A program made the position numbers and the translations under genes. A DNA stretch of 64,000 nt from NCBI RefSeq assembly GCF_010093345.1, contig NZ_PDWT01000003.1, forward strand, positions 186,001 to 250,000, written 5' to 3'. This document shows positions 43,985 to 52,505 of the stretch, in pieces; the stretch's first letter is position 1, and the number at the start of each line of letters is the position of its first letter. The notes beneath the pieces were generated by a model. The model was not told where the DNA came from. It searched no databases and saw only the letters and a list, made by a program, of their open reading frames with translations. The DNA is from Pseudoxanthomonas yeongjuensis (lineage in GTDB: Bacteria > Pseudomonadota > Gammaproteobacteria > Xanthomonadales > Xanthomonadaceae).

Positions 43985-45964
43985 CTATTTCTTAGGCACC
44001 GGCGGCAACCGGTACAGCCCCTGCTCGTAAGCCTCGGTTCCCCACATCGCATGCGCCAGCGCAGTCCGCGTCATCTGCGCGGAAGCGGTCGCCGGCGACA
44101 GGCGATCGGTGACGGCATCGTAGCGGAAACCCTCCGCAGGCTTGTCCGGCTGCAGGATCACCACGTCGTTGCCGCTCATCCAGGCGAAATTGCGGTCGTA
44201 CTGCATCATCGCCCGACCCGGCCTGAGCCGCTCCGGGTCGGTGAGATCCTGCCCGGTCATCGGCGTGGGGTCGTCGATGCCGATCAGCGACAGCAGCGTC
44301 GGCGCCAGGTCGACCTGGCTGACGATGCGCGGATCGCGACGCGGCGCGATGTCAGCGCCCAGGATCAAACCCGGGATGTGGAAGTTGGCGATCGGCACCA
44401 GGTCCTGGCCCAGCACGCGCGAGTCGTGGTCGGCCACGACCAGGAACACGGTGTCCTTCCAGTACGGCGAGGCCATGGCTTTCCTGAAGAACGTGCCGAT
44501 GGCGTAATCGGCGTATTTGGCCGCGTTGTTGCGGGTCTGCTTGGGCTGCTCGTACAGATCGATGCGCCCATCGGGGAATTCGAATGGATCGTGGTTGCTC
44601 GAACTGAACACCAGTCCGAAGAACGGTTTCCCCTGCGCGTGCAGGCCGCGGAACTCGGCATCGGCCCTGGAGAAGAGGTCCTCGTCGGATACGCCCCATG
44701 ATCCGGTGAATACCGGCTTCTTGTAATTGTCCTGGTCGACGATGCGGGTGAAGCCGTTGCCGAGGAAGAAGCCGCGCATATTGTCGAAGTGGCTCTCGCC
44801 GCCGTAGTAGAACGCCGCGTCGTAGCCGCGGCGATTGAGCAGTTCGGCCAGGGTGAAGAATTGCTGCTGGCTCTTCGGCATCTTCACTACCGCCTGCGCC
44901 GGCGAGGGGGTGAAGCCGGTCAGCACCGCTTCGATGCCGCGCACCGATCGCGTGCCGGTCGCATACAGATTGTCGAACGCCCAACCCTGCTGGCTGAGGC
45001 GATCGTAGTTCGGCGACAGCGGCATGCCGCCAAGGCTGCCGATGAACTGCGCGCCCAGGCTCTCTTCGAGGATGATCACCAGGTTGCGCGGCTTGCCGGT
45101 GTATTGCGGCGGCCGCGCCGCCAGCGTCGGCAGCTTGCCGGAAACATAGGCCGAAGCAGGCAGGCCGCCGTGGGCGTGCAGCTCGCCCACCACCTGCGCC
45201 AGGGACATGTCGCCGTAAAGGCGGGAAGTATCGCTTGTCTGCAGCAGTTCTCGACCCGCATGGGCCACCGAATAGAAGGAATTCAGCGGCAACACGTTGA
45301 CGGTCGGATCGGTGGCGAAAGCGACCATGGCCGGGTTCAAGGGCCGATGGCCCAGGGTCGAACGCACGCCGAAGCCGACCAGCAGCAGGAACAGGAACGC
45401 GCAGGGCACGCGCCACGGCAGACCCACGCCACCGGAAGAGGGACGCGCAAGCAAGCGTCCGGCGACGCGCCACATCGCCCAGGCAAGCGCCGCGACCAGC
45501 GCCACGCCCAGGATCAGACTGAAGGTATGACCCTTGATCAGGGTGCTGGCCACTTCCCGGGGATAGATCAGGTATTCGAGGAAGATCCGGTTCGGCCGCA
45601 GCCCGTACTCCTCCATGAAATCCGGGGTGGACAGTTCCAGGAACGCGAGCACGCAGGTCGCCAGCGTCAGCCACAGGCGCAGGAAGCCTTTCCATGCGCG
45701 GCCGACCCAGCCCCCCTCCGGCAGCAGCAAGGCCAATACGCCGGGGATTCCGTACAACATGCACAGGCTGGCGATGTCCACGCGCAGACCTTGCACGAAT
45801 ACCGGCGCCCAACCATTCACTGCGCTGATGTCCTCGGCCTGCCACCAGGCCAGGCCAAGCCGCGACAGCCCCAGTATCAACAGGCCGATGAGGAAGAAGA
45901 CGGCGATGGGTTGCAAGCGCTGGAAAAGGGAAGCAAAAACCGGAGTGACGGGAGGCCTGGGCAT
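43985..45964 (-). CDS. Sulfatase-fold membrane enzyme, LTA synthase/MdoB-like
   Basis: 659 aa from the ATG at 45964; the ATG at 46117 is possible but adds an unlikely tail. Five N-terminal membrane helices (PIAVFFLIGLLILGLSRLGLAW to about residue 200) precede an extracytoplasmic alkaline phosphatase-like domain: NLVIILEESLGAQFIGSLGG, the likely catalytic threonine in YATGTRSVRGIEAVLTG, and metal ligands in VFLVVADHDSRVLG. Relatives transfer phosphoglycerol or phosphoethanolamine to glycans or lipids. No obvious partner gene is near. Overlap and distances suggest it is a single-gene unit. Confidence 0.88.
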   Translation of the reverse strand: MPRPPVTPVFASLFQRLQPIAVFFLIGLLILGLSRLGLAWWQAEDISAVNGWAPVFVQGLRVDIASLCMLYGIPGVLALLLPEGGWVGRAWKGFLRLWLTLATCVLAFLELSTPDFMEEYGLRPNRIFLEYLIYPREVASTLIKGHTFSLILGVALVAALAWAMWRVAGRLLARPSSGGVGLPWRVPCAFLFLLLVGFGVRSTLGHRPLNPAMVAFATDPTVNVLPLNSFYSVAHAGRELLQTSDTSRLYGDMSLAQVVGELHAHGGLPASAYVSGKLPTLAARPPQYTGKPRNLVIILEESLGAQFIGSLGGMPLSPNYDRLSQQGWAFDNLYATGTRSVRGIEAVLTGFTPSPAQAVVKMPKSQQQFFTLAELLNRRGYDAAFYYGGESHFDNMRGFFLGNGFTRIVDQDNYKKPVFTGSWGVSDEDLFSRADAEFRGLHAQGKPFFGLVFSSSNHDPFEFPDGRIDLYEQPKQTRNNAAKYADYAIGTFFRKAMASPYWKDTVFLVVADHDSRVLGQDLVPIANFHIPGLILGADIAPRRDPRIVSQVDLAPTLLSLIGIDDPTPMTGQDLTDPERLRPGRAMMQYDRNFAWMSGNDVVILQPDKPAEGFRYDAVTDRLSPATASAQMTRTALAHAMWGTEAYEQGLYRLPPVPKK

Positions 45965-46129
45965 GGTTGGCGCCGGAGAAGGAAGCGGATGGATGGCAAG
46001 GGAAAAGAGGCCTTCACCAGCCCGCTTCTCCTCCATTCTAGGCCCTGAGCGCCTGCGCTTCGGTGCCGGGGATGAATCCGGCGCGACCGACCTGAGCTTC
46101 CGACAAATTTCCGACAATTAAGATCTGGA

Positions 46130-46257
46130 GCAGGAGTGACTTAAGAAGCAGGAGTGAGTTAAGAGGAGTGAGGAGTGAGAGAAAGCAACAGCCGACCGCC
46201 TTTACTCACTCCTCACTCCTCTTAACTCACTCCTCGCTCCTAGCTCCTCGCTCCTCA
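46130..46257. repeat. Heptad-unit inverted repeat (family F), ybaK 3' end
   Basis: Left arm 46149-46181 reads CAGGAGTGAGTTAAGAGGAG followed by two GAGTGAG units; right arm 46204-46237 mirrors it with CTCTTAACTCACTCCTCG; further CTCCTAGCTCCTCGCTCC units continue to 46257. The ybaK stop (46255-46257) is at its edge. Compared with the copy at 43890, the inner five bases changed from TGTGG to TTAAG, and the partner strand changed to match. Confidence 0.9.
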
Positions 46258-46722
46258 CATCACATGCGCCAGCCAAAGCAGCTCGGGCTGCGCCAGCCGC
46301 TCGAATTCGTCGTAGGGCATGCGCACGACATCGGTATGCGAGCCGGCGTTGAAGGCGATCTCGGCCTGTCCGGTCAGGCGCGAATCGACATACACCGGCA
46401 TGCCGTAGAGATGGCCGAACGGCGGCATCGCGCCGAGTTCGCAATCCGGGAACGCATCGCGGAATTCATTTTCCTGCGCCAGTTCCACCAGGCTGCCGCC
46501 CAGCGCACGCGACAGGCGCACGAGATCGATCCGGTAGGACGCCGGCATCACCATCATCGCCAGCTTGTCGTCTACCTTCAGCATCACGGTCTTGGCGAAA
46601 TGCTGGCGGCCGATATGCGCCGCGTTGGCGGTCTGGTCCGCGGTGATGGTGCGGTCGTGGGTGAACGCTGTGTAGTGGCCGTGGCGCTCGTCGAGAAAGT
46701 TGTGCAGTCGTGGAGAGAGCAT
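46255..46722 (-). CDS. YbaK/EbsC-family aminoacyl-tRNA deacylase-like protein
   Basis: 155 aa from the ATG at 46722, with a strong GGAGG 5 nt upstream. The longer frame lacks a site. YbaK-type fold: TADQTANAAHIGRQHFAKTVMLKVDDK with the conserved catalytic-pocket lysine, GAMPPFGHLYGMPVYVDSRL and AFNAGSHTDVVRMPYDEFERL. Such proteins clear mischarged tRNA (for example Cys-tRNA(Pro)) or are free-standing editing domains. The exact tRNA is not shown. Confidence 0.9.
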   Translation of the reverse strand: MLSPRLHNFLDERHGHYTAFTHDRTITADQTANAAHIGRQHFAKTVMLKVDDKLAMMVMPASYRIDLVRLSRALGGSLVELAQENEFRDAFPDCELGAMPPFGHLYGMPVYVDSRLTGQAEIAFNAGSHTDVVRMPYDEFERLAQPELLWLAHVM

Positions 46723-46981
46723 GATCGCCTCCGCGTGGCGCCCGCCTGCCGTCCCATGCGGCGATGCGTCGCTGGTGTACCTGGCGCGCGCGTCCGGCGT
46801 CGCGTCACCTTGGCTTGCGAATCCGGCACGGAGCCGCACGCCATGTGCCGGAGCTTACTCCCGGCAGGAAAACATCGCGTGATGCCGCAGATGCTGGGCG
46901 GGCCTGGGCCCGTCCTCCCGGATATCGTGGCTCAACTGGAGACGGGTCGAGGCCGGCCCCTACTCGTCAGCCTCGTGCGCG

Positions 46982-47812
46982 TCATTCATCACCGACATGA
47001 CAGTCATGCCAATCCGTATCCGTTGGGAAAACCTCGCCGATCAATGCGGACAAGCGTGGATCGAATGCTTCGAGCTCCCGTCTCGTATTGACCGCATTGT
47101 GCACGCCATCGGGCGGACTGGACTGGGCGTTCGTGCCGTACCAATCCTGCACCCCTTCGGCCCAGTACTCGTCCGGGTTCTCCGCGCGATAGCTTTCGTC
47201 CAGGATGCCACTTGCCTTGGCAGCATCGAACGCATGCTGCAAACGATCACCAAATCCATGGTCCAGCTCATAAACACCCTGGCCAATGGTGTGCGAGAAC
47301 TCGTGGACGCAAATGCTTTCGGTCGGGTAACGATCACCGGACTGGCACATGAGGTTTTCTTCGCCGCAGGACGCCGCCTGCCCGCCCAGCCCACGCGCGC
47401 GGGCGTTGATCGCGTCCCTTTCTTGCTGCGACTTGTCCCGGAACCCGTATTCGGGGATGTCGGCCGTGCCCTCATGCCGCCCGATCACCACGAAGCGCGC
47501 ACGCAACTCGATCAGTTTGGCGCGTACATCGGGGCGATGGGACAGCATGTTCACCGCCAGCTTGCAGGCGCGCTCAAGAGCCGCATCGTCGGGATCTGCC
47601 GAAGACAGTACCGGCAATCCGTTGGCGTCGGCATACTTCTCGTAGAAGGGATTCAACGAAAAATCCCGACGGATCGGATCAGGCACCTCGCCGATTCGAG
47701 CGCATGCGTTGGACTGCACATCCGCCCGGTCGGGATCCGGCGCCGACGCACAGGAAGCCAGGGCCAGCATCATCGCGATGATGCCGAGCCTTGCCGTTCC
47801 AGCCGCGGACAA
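46982..47812 (-). CDS. Lipoprotein with zincin-type motif, unknown family
   Basis: 276 aa from a TTG 3 nt after the previous gene's stop. The lipoprotein signal GIIAMMLALASC has lipobox L-A-S-C. A zincin motif is visible as H170-E-F-S-H174-T-I-G, and E219 in DEYWAEGVQDWYG is a good third ligand, as in gluzincins or toxin-type metallopeptidases such as the ATLF fold; this assignment is inference. Six cysteines outside the signal (for example SCGEENLMC) suggest disulfides. The last gene of a four-gene operon; the function is not known to me. Confidence 0.75.
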   Translation of the reverse strand: MSAAGTARLGIIAMMLALASCASAPDPDRADVQSNACARIGEVPDPIRRDFSLNPFYEKYADANGLPVLSSADPDDAALERACKLAVNMLSHRPDVRAKLIELRARFVVIGRHEGTADIPEYGFRDKSQQERDAINARARGLGGQAASCGEENLMCQSGDRYPTESICVHEFSHTIGQGVYELDHGFGDRLQHAFDAAKASGILDESYRAENPDEYWAEGVQDWYGTNAQSSPPDGVHNAVNTRRELEAFDPRLSALIGEVFPTDTDWHDCHVGDE

Positions 47813-47815
47813 GAT

Positions 47816-48532
47816 TCAATCCCAGCCCGGCATCTGCGACCCATCCAGCCCGCCCGTCTCGAACACCGCCGTGCGCGTGCCGCCGCCCTTCACCGGGAAT
47901 TCGATCGACGCCACTTTGGTCTTGCGCAGCAGTTTCCACAGCGCCTTGTCGTTGGTGATGAACATGGCGATGGCCTCGTCGGTATCGGGACGCCAGGCAT
48001 CCATCGATTTGGCCGCGCCATCGGCGATCACCTTCACCTTGCAGCCGCCGGGGCAGCGGAAATCGCTGGCCTGCAGCACCAGGTAGGCGCTGCGCTTCCA
48101 CTTGGGATGGTCGCGGAACACCAGTTGCACCGGTTTCGCGCCGCTGCCATCCAGGTCGAGGGGATCCTTGCTGTAGATCATCGCCGAACGCTGGATGCCG
48201 CCGCCGTCGGCGACCTGGGCGTAGTTCCATAGCCCCTGCAGGCGCCGCTCCTCGCGCGCGGCCTCGCCCCGGGCCTTCACTTCCTCGTAGCCGGCCTTCA
48301 TTTTTTCCGCCGCTTGCGAGTCGGGATACTGCGACAGCAGCGCGGCGCCGTGCACGCGCGCCATTTCCCAGTTCTGCGCGGTGACCGCATTGTCGTATTC
48401 GCGCGCCAGGGTCGCCGCCGCTTCTTCCCGCGCGGCGGCTTGCGCGGCGACAGCCGCGCGTTGTTCGGCTTCGCGGTCTCCGCACGCGGCCAATGCCAGC
48501 ATGCAGCAAGCCAGCAGGATCGTTTTCTTCAT
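47816..48532 (-). CDS. Lipoprotein of unknown function
   Basis: 238 aa from the ATG at 48532 (GGGAGAA upstream), overlapping the hydrolase stop by 4 nt. Signal MKKTILLACCMLALAACGD, lipobox L-A-A-C. A coiled-coil-like stretch (EAEQRAAVAAQAAAREEAAATLAREY, cut here into pieces around residue 35) precedes a beta-rich C-terminal part: YLVLQASDFRCPGGCKVKVI, with a C-P-G-G-C pair, and ASIEFPVKGGGTRTAVFE. I do not recognise the family. Co-transcribed with the zincin lipoprotein and the hydrolase. Confidence 0.8.
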   Translation of the reverse strand: MKKTILLACCMLALAACGDREAEQRAAVAAQAAAREEAAATLAREYDNAVTAQNWEMARVHGAALLSQYPDSQAAEKMKAGYEEVKARGEAAREERRLQGLWNYAQVADGGGIQRSAMIYSKDPLDLDGSGAKPVQLVFRDHPKWKRSAYLVLQASDFRCPGGCKVKVIADGAAKSMDAWRPDTDEAIAMFITNDKALWKLLRKTKVASIEFPVKGGGTRTAVFETGGLDGSQMPGWD

Positions 48533-49554
48533 CGCGGTTCTCCCTTGTCGATCAACAATCGTACCGATGCCGCCACGTCGTCCGGTCGTTCCATGATCGA
48601 CATGTGCCCGCAACCGTCCAGCATCACTTTCAGCGCCTGCGGCATGCGCGCGCCGTACAGGTCGATCGCGCTGGGATCGATCACCTGGTCCTGCCGGCAC
48701 CACAGCAGCAGTGCCGGCTGGTCGATGCGCGATGCGGCTTCGCCCGGCAGGAAGCGCTCGTCGCCGCGGCCGATCCTGTCCAGCACGCCTTGTTCGAAAG
48801 ATGCCTGCCGCTTGCGCCAGGCGATCAGCGCGCGCGAGGCCGGCCAGGGAATCCACGGCTTGGCCGAGTCAAGATGGAAAACCGTATCGAGGTAGCGATC
48901 GAGCGAGGCTTCGTCGTTCACCGCGAACGGATTACGCCCCGCCAATACTTCCTCGCCGAAGCGATTGTCCTTGAAACGCACGCCGGCGGCATCGAACAGG
49001 CCGACGCGCGCGATGTCTTGCGGACGATCGGCCGCGGCCAGGGCGACGATGCCGCCGCCCATCGAATGCCCGAGCAACACGACCTCGCTGCCCCCGGCTG
49101 TTGCGGAGCCTGCGCGCGCGACCTGCCCGATGAAAGCGGCCACGCGCCCGCTCTGCGCCACGAAACCGTAATCCGCGCCCTCGATGCGTTCGCTGTCGCC
49201 CCAACCGGGCAGGTCCGGGATCAACAGGCGATAGCGCCCGCGCAACCTTGCGGCGAGCGGATACCAGTTTTCCTTGCCGCCGGTGAAGCCGTGGATCATG
49301 ACCACCGTAGGCGCATCGGCGATATCGGCTTCACGCATCGCGTACACCCAACGATGCCCGGCCACCTGCGCCTGGCCCAGGGACAGGCCGGCGCTCCAGC
49401 GTTGCCGCGCGAATTCCGCGTGCACCAGCGCCAACGGATCGCGCCACAACCACACGGCCATGGCGCAAATAAAAACGGCCGCCAGCAAGGCGACCGTTTT
49501 CAACATGCGATGTGACAGCAGGCGATGCGACAGCAAGCGACGCGATGGACGCAT
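48529..49554 (-). CDS. Membrane-anchored alpha/beta hydrolase
   Basis: 341 aa. An N-terminal hydrophobic helix (VALLAAVFICAMAVWLW) anchors it or is a signal. The alpha/beta-hydrolase core follows: VVMIHGFTGGKENWYPLA (oxyanion region), nucleophile elbow GHSMGG, acid WCRQDQVIDPSA and histidine DGCGHMSIMERPD. Substrate unknown; esterase or lipase-like. The first 16 residues (two RLLSHR units) come from a 15-bp DNA repeat, so the real start may be the ATG at 49506. The start is 3 nt after the M1 peptidase stop. Confidence 0.88.
   Translation of the reverse strand: MRPSRRLLSHRLLSHRMLKTVALLAAVFICAMAVWLWRDPLALVHAEFARQRWSAGLSLGQAQVAGHRWVYAMREADIADAPTVVMIHGFTGGKENWYPLAARLRGRYRLLIPDLPGWGDSERIEGADYGFVAQSGRVAAFIGQVARAGSATAGGSEVVLLGHSMGGGIVALAAADRPQDIARVGLFDAAGVRFKDNRFGEEVLAGRNPFAVNDEASLDRYLDTVFHLDSAKPWIPWPASRALIAWRKRQASFEQGVLDRIGRGDERFLPGEAASRIDQPALLLWCRQDQVIDPSAIDLYGARMPQALKVMLDGCGHMSIMERPDDVAASVRLLIDKGEPR
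49507..49546 (-). repeat. 15-bp tandem repeat at the start of the hydrolase gene
   Basis: GCGATGTGACAGCAG and GCGATGCGACAGCAA followed by a decayed third unit GCGACGCGATGG; it codes for the repeated RLLSH at the N-terminus. Confidence 0.7.
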
Positions 49555-49557
49555 CGT

Positions 49558-51483
49558 TTACTTGCCGCCTTCCGCCTTGGCCAGCACCGCTTCCACCGAG
49601 GCGGTGGTGATCGGGTTGGAACCGGGCCGCGCCTTGGCGAAGGTGTCCTGGGCGAAAGCCAGGCCTTCCGGCGTCTTCACCAGTTCCTCGTAGATCGGCA
49701 TGATCAGCTTGCGCCGGCCTACCCGTTCCAGGAACGCGGCGATCGCCGGTTGCGCTTCGGCGTAACCGCTGCGCACCGCCAGCGGATACCAGCGCATCGC
49801 GATCTCGCCGTTGGCGGTGCCGGTGAAGTGGTAGGCGTCGTCGAGCTGCTTGAGTTGTTCGGGTTTCAGCGTCGGGCCGAGGCCGGCGATGAAGTGCACC
49901 CACTGCTGGGTATTCCATTCGGAAGTGACCTGCGCGGTCGGCAGGATATTGCTGCCCAGCCAGGCGATGCGCGCCGTATCGACGCTGGAGAAGCCGCGCG
50001 ACTGCGCCTTGGTGGCGAAGGTCGGGATGCCCGGCTGGTTGAGCCATGCATCCAGTTCGGCGGCGGTGACCGCGTTCGGGTTCTTCGGCAGCAGGTTCTT
50101 CTTCAAATAGGCTACGAACTGGTCGGTGTTGGCGCTCTGGAAGGCATGGTCGTTGAACCAGCCGCGCAGGAACGGATCGAACACCTCGCGGCCGAAACGC
50201 TGCTCCAGAAACTGCAGGAACCATGCGCCCTTGACGTAGGCCACGTTGCTCAGCGCGTCGTCCGGATCGCGCTCGGTCAGCGCCGGCAAGGCCAGCGCCT
50301 GGTCGGCCGGGCTCATGTCCTTCACTTCGTTCAGCAGGTCGACCTGGTCGGTCTGGCGCTCCATCTCGGCCGCTTCCTGACCGTACAGCGCCTCGGTGAT
50401 GCGCGCCTGCACGTAGGTGGTGAAGCCCTCGTTCAACCAGATGTCCTTCCAGCTGGCATTGGTGACCAGGTTGCCGGACCAGCTGTGCGCCAGCTCATGC
50501 GCGATCAGCGACACCAGCGACTTGTCGCCGACGATCACGGTGGGCGTGGCGAAAGTCAGGCGCGGATTCTCCATGCCGCCGAACGGGAACGACGGCGGCA
50601 ACACCAGCATGTCGTAGCGGCCCCAGCGGTACGGACCGTACAGCGCCTCGGTGGTCGCGATCATCTTCTCGGTGTCTTCGAATTCCTTGGCCGCCTTGTC
50701 GACCATGGTCGGCTCGGCCCACACGCCGCTGCGCGCGGAGATCGGCTTGAACACCAGGTCGCCCGCGGCGATCGCCAGCAGGTACGACGGGATCGGATTG
50801 GGCATGCTGAAGGTGTAGTCGCCGGTGCGCTTGGCGGCGGGGTCGTTGTCGGCGCTCATCAGCACCATCACGTCGGGACGGCTGGTCACGTGGGCGGTGT
50901 AGGTGAAGCGCACGCTGGGCGTGTCCTGCAGCGGCACCCAGCTGCGCGCATGGATGGCCTGCGACTGGCTGAACATGAAGGGCAACTGCTTGCCCTCGGT
51001 CATCGACGGCTCCAGCCACTGCAGGCCCGAGGCCTCGGGCGAGGTGTTGTAGGTGACCTGCACGTTGGCGTTGCGGGCCGGCGTTTCGATGGTCAGCTTG
51101 CTGCCGTAGATCTTGTCGTTGGCGGCCAGCGCGTACTTCAACGGCGTCCAGTTGCCCTTGCCATCGTCGCCCTCGACCTTGCTGATGGTCAGCGCGCGCG
51201 TATCCAGCACCAGCTGGGTGGCGGACTTGTCCTTCCAGTCGAGCTTGTAGGTGGCGGTGCCGCCGATCTGCTTCTTGTCGAAATCGATGGCCAGATCCAG
51301 CGCCAGGTCGCTGATGACGACCTTGCCGGGTTCGGCATAGGAGCTCTCGTCGTTGCTGCGCGAGGTTTTCACGGCATCGGTCGCCGGCTTGGCGGACTTG
51401 GCTTCGGGGGCGGGGTTGGCATCACGGGAACAGCCAGCCGCCAGCACGACGGCGCAGGACAGCAACAGGAAAGCTGAACGCAT
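49558..51483 (-). CDS. M1 family aminopeptidase lipoprotein
   Basis: 641 aa. Signal MRSAFLLLSCAVVLAAGCSR with lipobox L-A-A-G-C-type (A-A-G-C). The M1 peptidase motifs are complete: the exopeptidase signature G-G-M-E-N in FPFGGMENPRLTF, the zinc motif HELAHSWSGNLV with the third ligand E in WLNEGFTTYVQ. The C-terminal helical domain (PEQLKQLDDAYHFTG onward) fits LTA4-hydrolase-type members. It removes N-terminal residues from peptides, probably in the periplasm or at the surface. First gene of the four-gene operon. Confidence 0.95.
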   Translation of the reverse strand: MRSAFLLLSCAVVLAAGCSRDANPAPEAKSAKPATDAVKTSRSNDESSYAEPGKVVISDLALDLAIDFDKKQIGGTATYKLDWKDKSATQLVLDTRALTISKVEGDDGKGNWTPLKYALAANDKIYGSKLTIETPARNANVQVTYNTSPEASGLQWLEPSMTEGKQLPFMFSQSQAIHARSWVPLQDTPSVRFTYTAHVTSRPDVMVLMSADNDPAAKRTGDYTFSMPNPIPSYLLAIAAGDLVFKPISARSGVWAEPTMVDKAAKEFEDTEKMIATTEALYGPYRWGRYDMLVLPPSFPFGGMENPRLTFATPTVIVGDKSLVSLIAHELAHSWSGNLVTNASWKDIWLNEGFTTYVQARITEALYGQEAAEMERQTDQVDLLNEVKDMSPADQALALPALTERDPDDALSNVAYVKGAWFLQFLEQRFGREVFDPFLRGWFNDHAFQSANTDQFVAYLKKNLLPKNPNAVTAAELDAWLNQPGIPTFATKAQSRGFSSVDTARIAWLGSNILPTAQVTSEWNTQQWVHFIAGLGPTLKPEQLKQLDDAYHFTGTANGEIAMRWYPLAVRSGYAEAQPAIAAFLERVGRRKLIMPIYEELVKTPEGLAFAQDTFAKARPGSNPITTASVEAVLAKAEGGK

Positions 51484-51553
51484 TTTTTGATATCCGGATC
51501 GGGGGATGCGGCAAGTTTACCCTCCCCCGGCACGGCAGAGTCCTGAACAGGTC

Positions 51554-51666
51554 GTGGGAGCGGCGTCCCGCCGCGAGCTTGGGGCGGCGCACCAATTTCA
51601 GGGCTACCGGGAATACCGCCGGCCAGGACCAAAGGGCAAGAACTCGCGGCGGGACGCCGCTCCGAC
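51554..51666. repeat. Repeat family C, copy 2
   Basis: Arms 51554-51579 (GTGGGAGCGGCGTCCCGCC...) and 51640-51666, nearly complementary; the right end GTCGGAG has one change against copy 1. The loop of 60 nt differs fully from copy 1. It ends 5 nt before the ubiE stop. Confidence 0.87.
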
Positions 51667-51671
51667 AGGAT

Positions 51672-52433
51672 CTAGACCTTGTAGCCGGTATGCACCGCGA
51701 CGATGCCCGCGGACAGGTTCTTGTAGCCACAGCGCTCGAAACCGGCCTCCTGCATCATCGCCTTCAATTCTTCCTGCGGCGGGTGCTTGCGGATGCTTTC
51801 GGCCAGGTACTGGTAGCTGTCGGCGTCGCGGGCGAACAACTGGCCCAGCCTCGGCAGGATCTTGAACGAGTGGAAGTCGTAGACCGGCTTGAACCAGTCC
51901 ACGGTCACTTCCGAGAATTCCAGCACCCGCGCCTGTCCGCCTACTTTCAGCACGCGGAACATCTCGCGCAGGCCCGCGTCCTTGTCGGTGACGTTGCGCA
52001 GGCCGAAGGCGATCGTGACCAGGTCGAAGCTGGCGTCCGGGAACGGCAGCGCCTCGGCGTTGCACTGCACGTAATCGAGGCCGTCGACCAGGCCGCGGTT
52101 GGTCATGCGGTCGCGGCCGACGCCGAGCATGCCGGCATTGATGTCGCCGAGCACGATCTCGCCTTCGTCGCCCACTCGCTCCTTCAACAGCGCGGCGATA
52201 TCGCCCGTGCCACCGGCCAGGTCCAGCACGCGGTCGCCGCGCTTGACCTGCGCGGTGCCGACGAAATAGCGCTTCCACACCCGATGCACGCCCAGGCTCA
52301 TCAGGTCGTTCATCAGGTCGTAGTTGCCCGCGACCGAGGAAAATACTTCGCCTACCAGCTTCTGCTTGTCCTTGGCGGCGACGTCCTTGAAGCCGAAATG
52401 GGTGGTGCCGGATTTGTAGGGGGATTCGCTCAT
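51672..52433 (-). CDS. ubiE: Ubiquinone/menaquinone C-methyltransferase UbiE
   Basis: 253 aa from the ATG at 52433, the normal length. SAM-binding motif VLDLAGGTGDIAALL (about residues 67-81) and the two COQ5 signatures: VFSSVAGNYDLMNDLMSLGVHR-type N-terminal (VAGNYDLMNDLMSLGVHRVW) and RVLKVGGQARVLEFS. It methylates the ring of ubiquinone (and menaquinone, if present) precursors. The longer frame to 52499 has no ribosome site. Confidence 0.97.
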   Translation of the reverse strand: MSESPYKSGTTHFGFKDVAAKDKQKLVGEVFSSVAGNYDLMNDLMSLGVHRVWKRYFVGTAQVKRGDRVLDLAGGTGDIAALLKERVGDEGEIVLGDINAGMLGVGRDRMTNRGLVDGLDYVQCNAEALPFPDASFDLVTIAFGLRNVTDKDAGLREMFRVLKVGGQARVLEFSEVTVDWFKPVYDFHSFKILPRLGQLFARDADSYQYLAESIRKHPPQEELKAMMQEAGFERCGYKNLSAGIVAVHTGYKV

Positions 52434-52505
52434 GCGGCCATTATCGCATTGCCGGTGCGGGGGGCGGCGAATCGCGCGGTCCATGGATCCATGGACCACG
52501 CCGGA

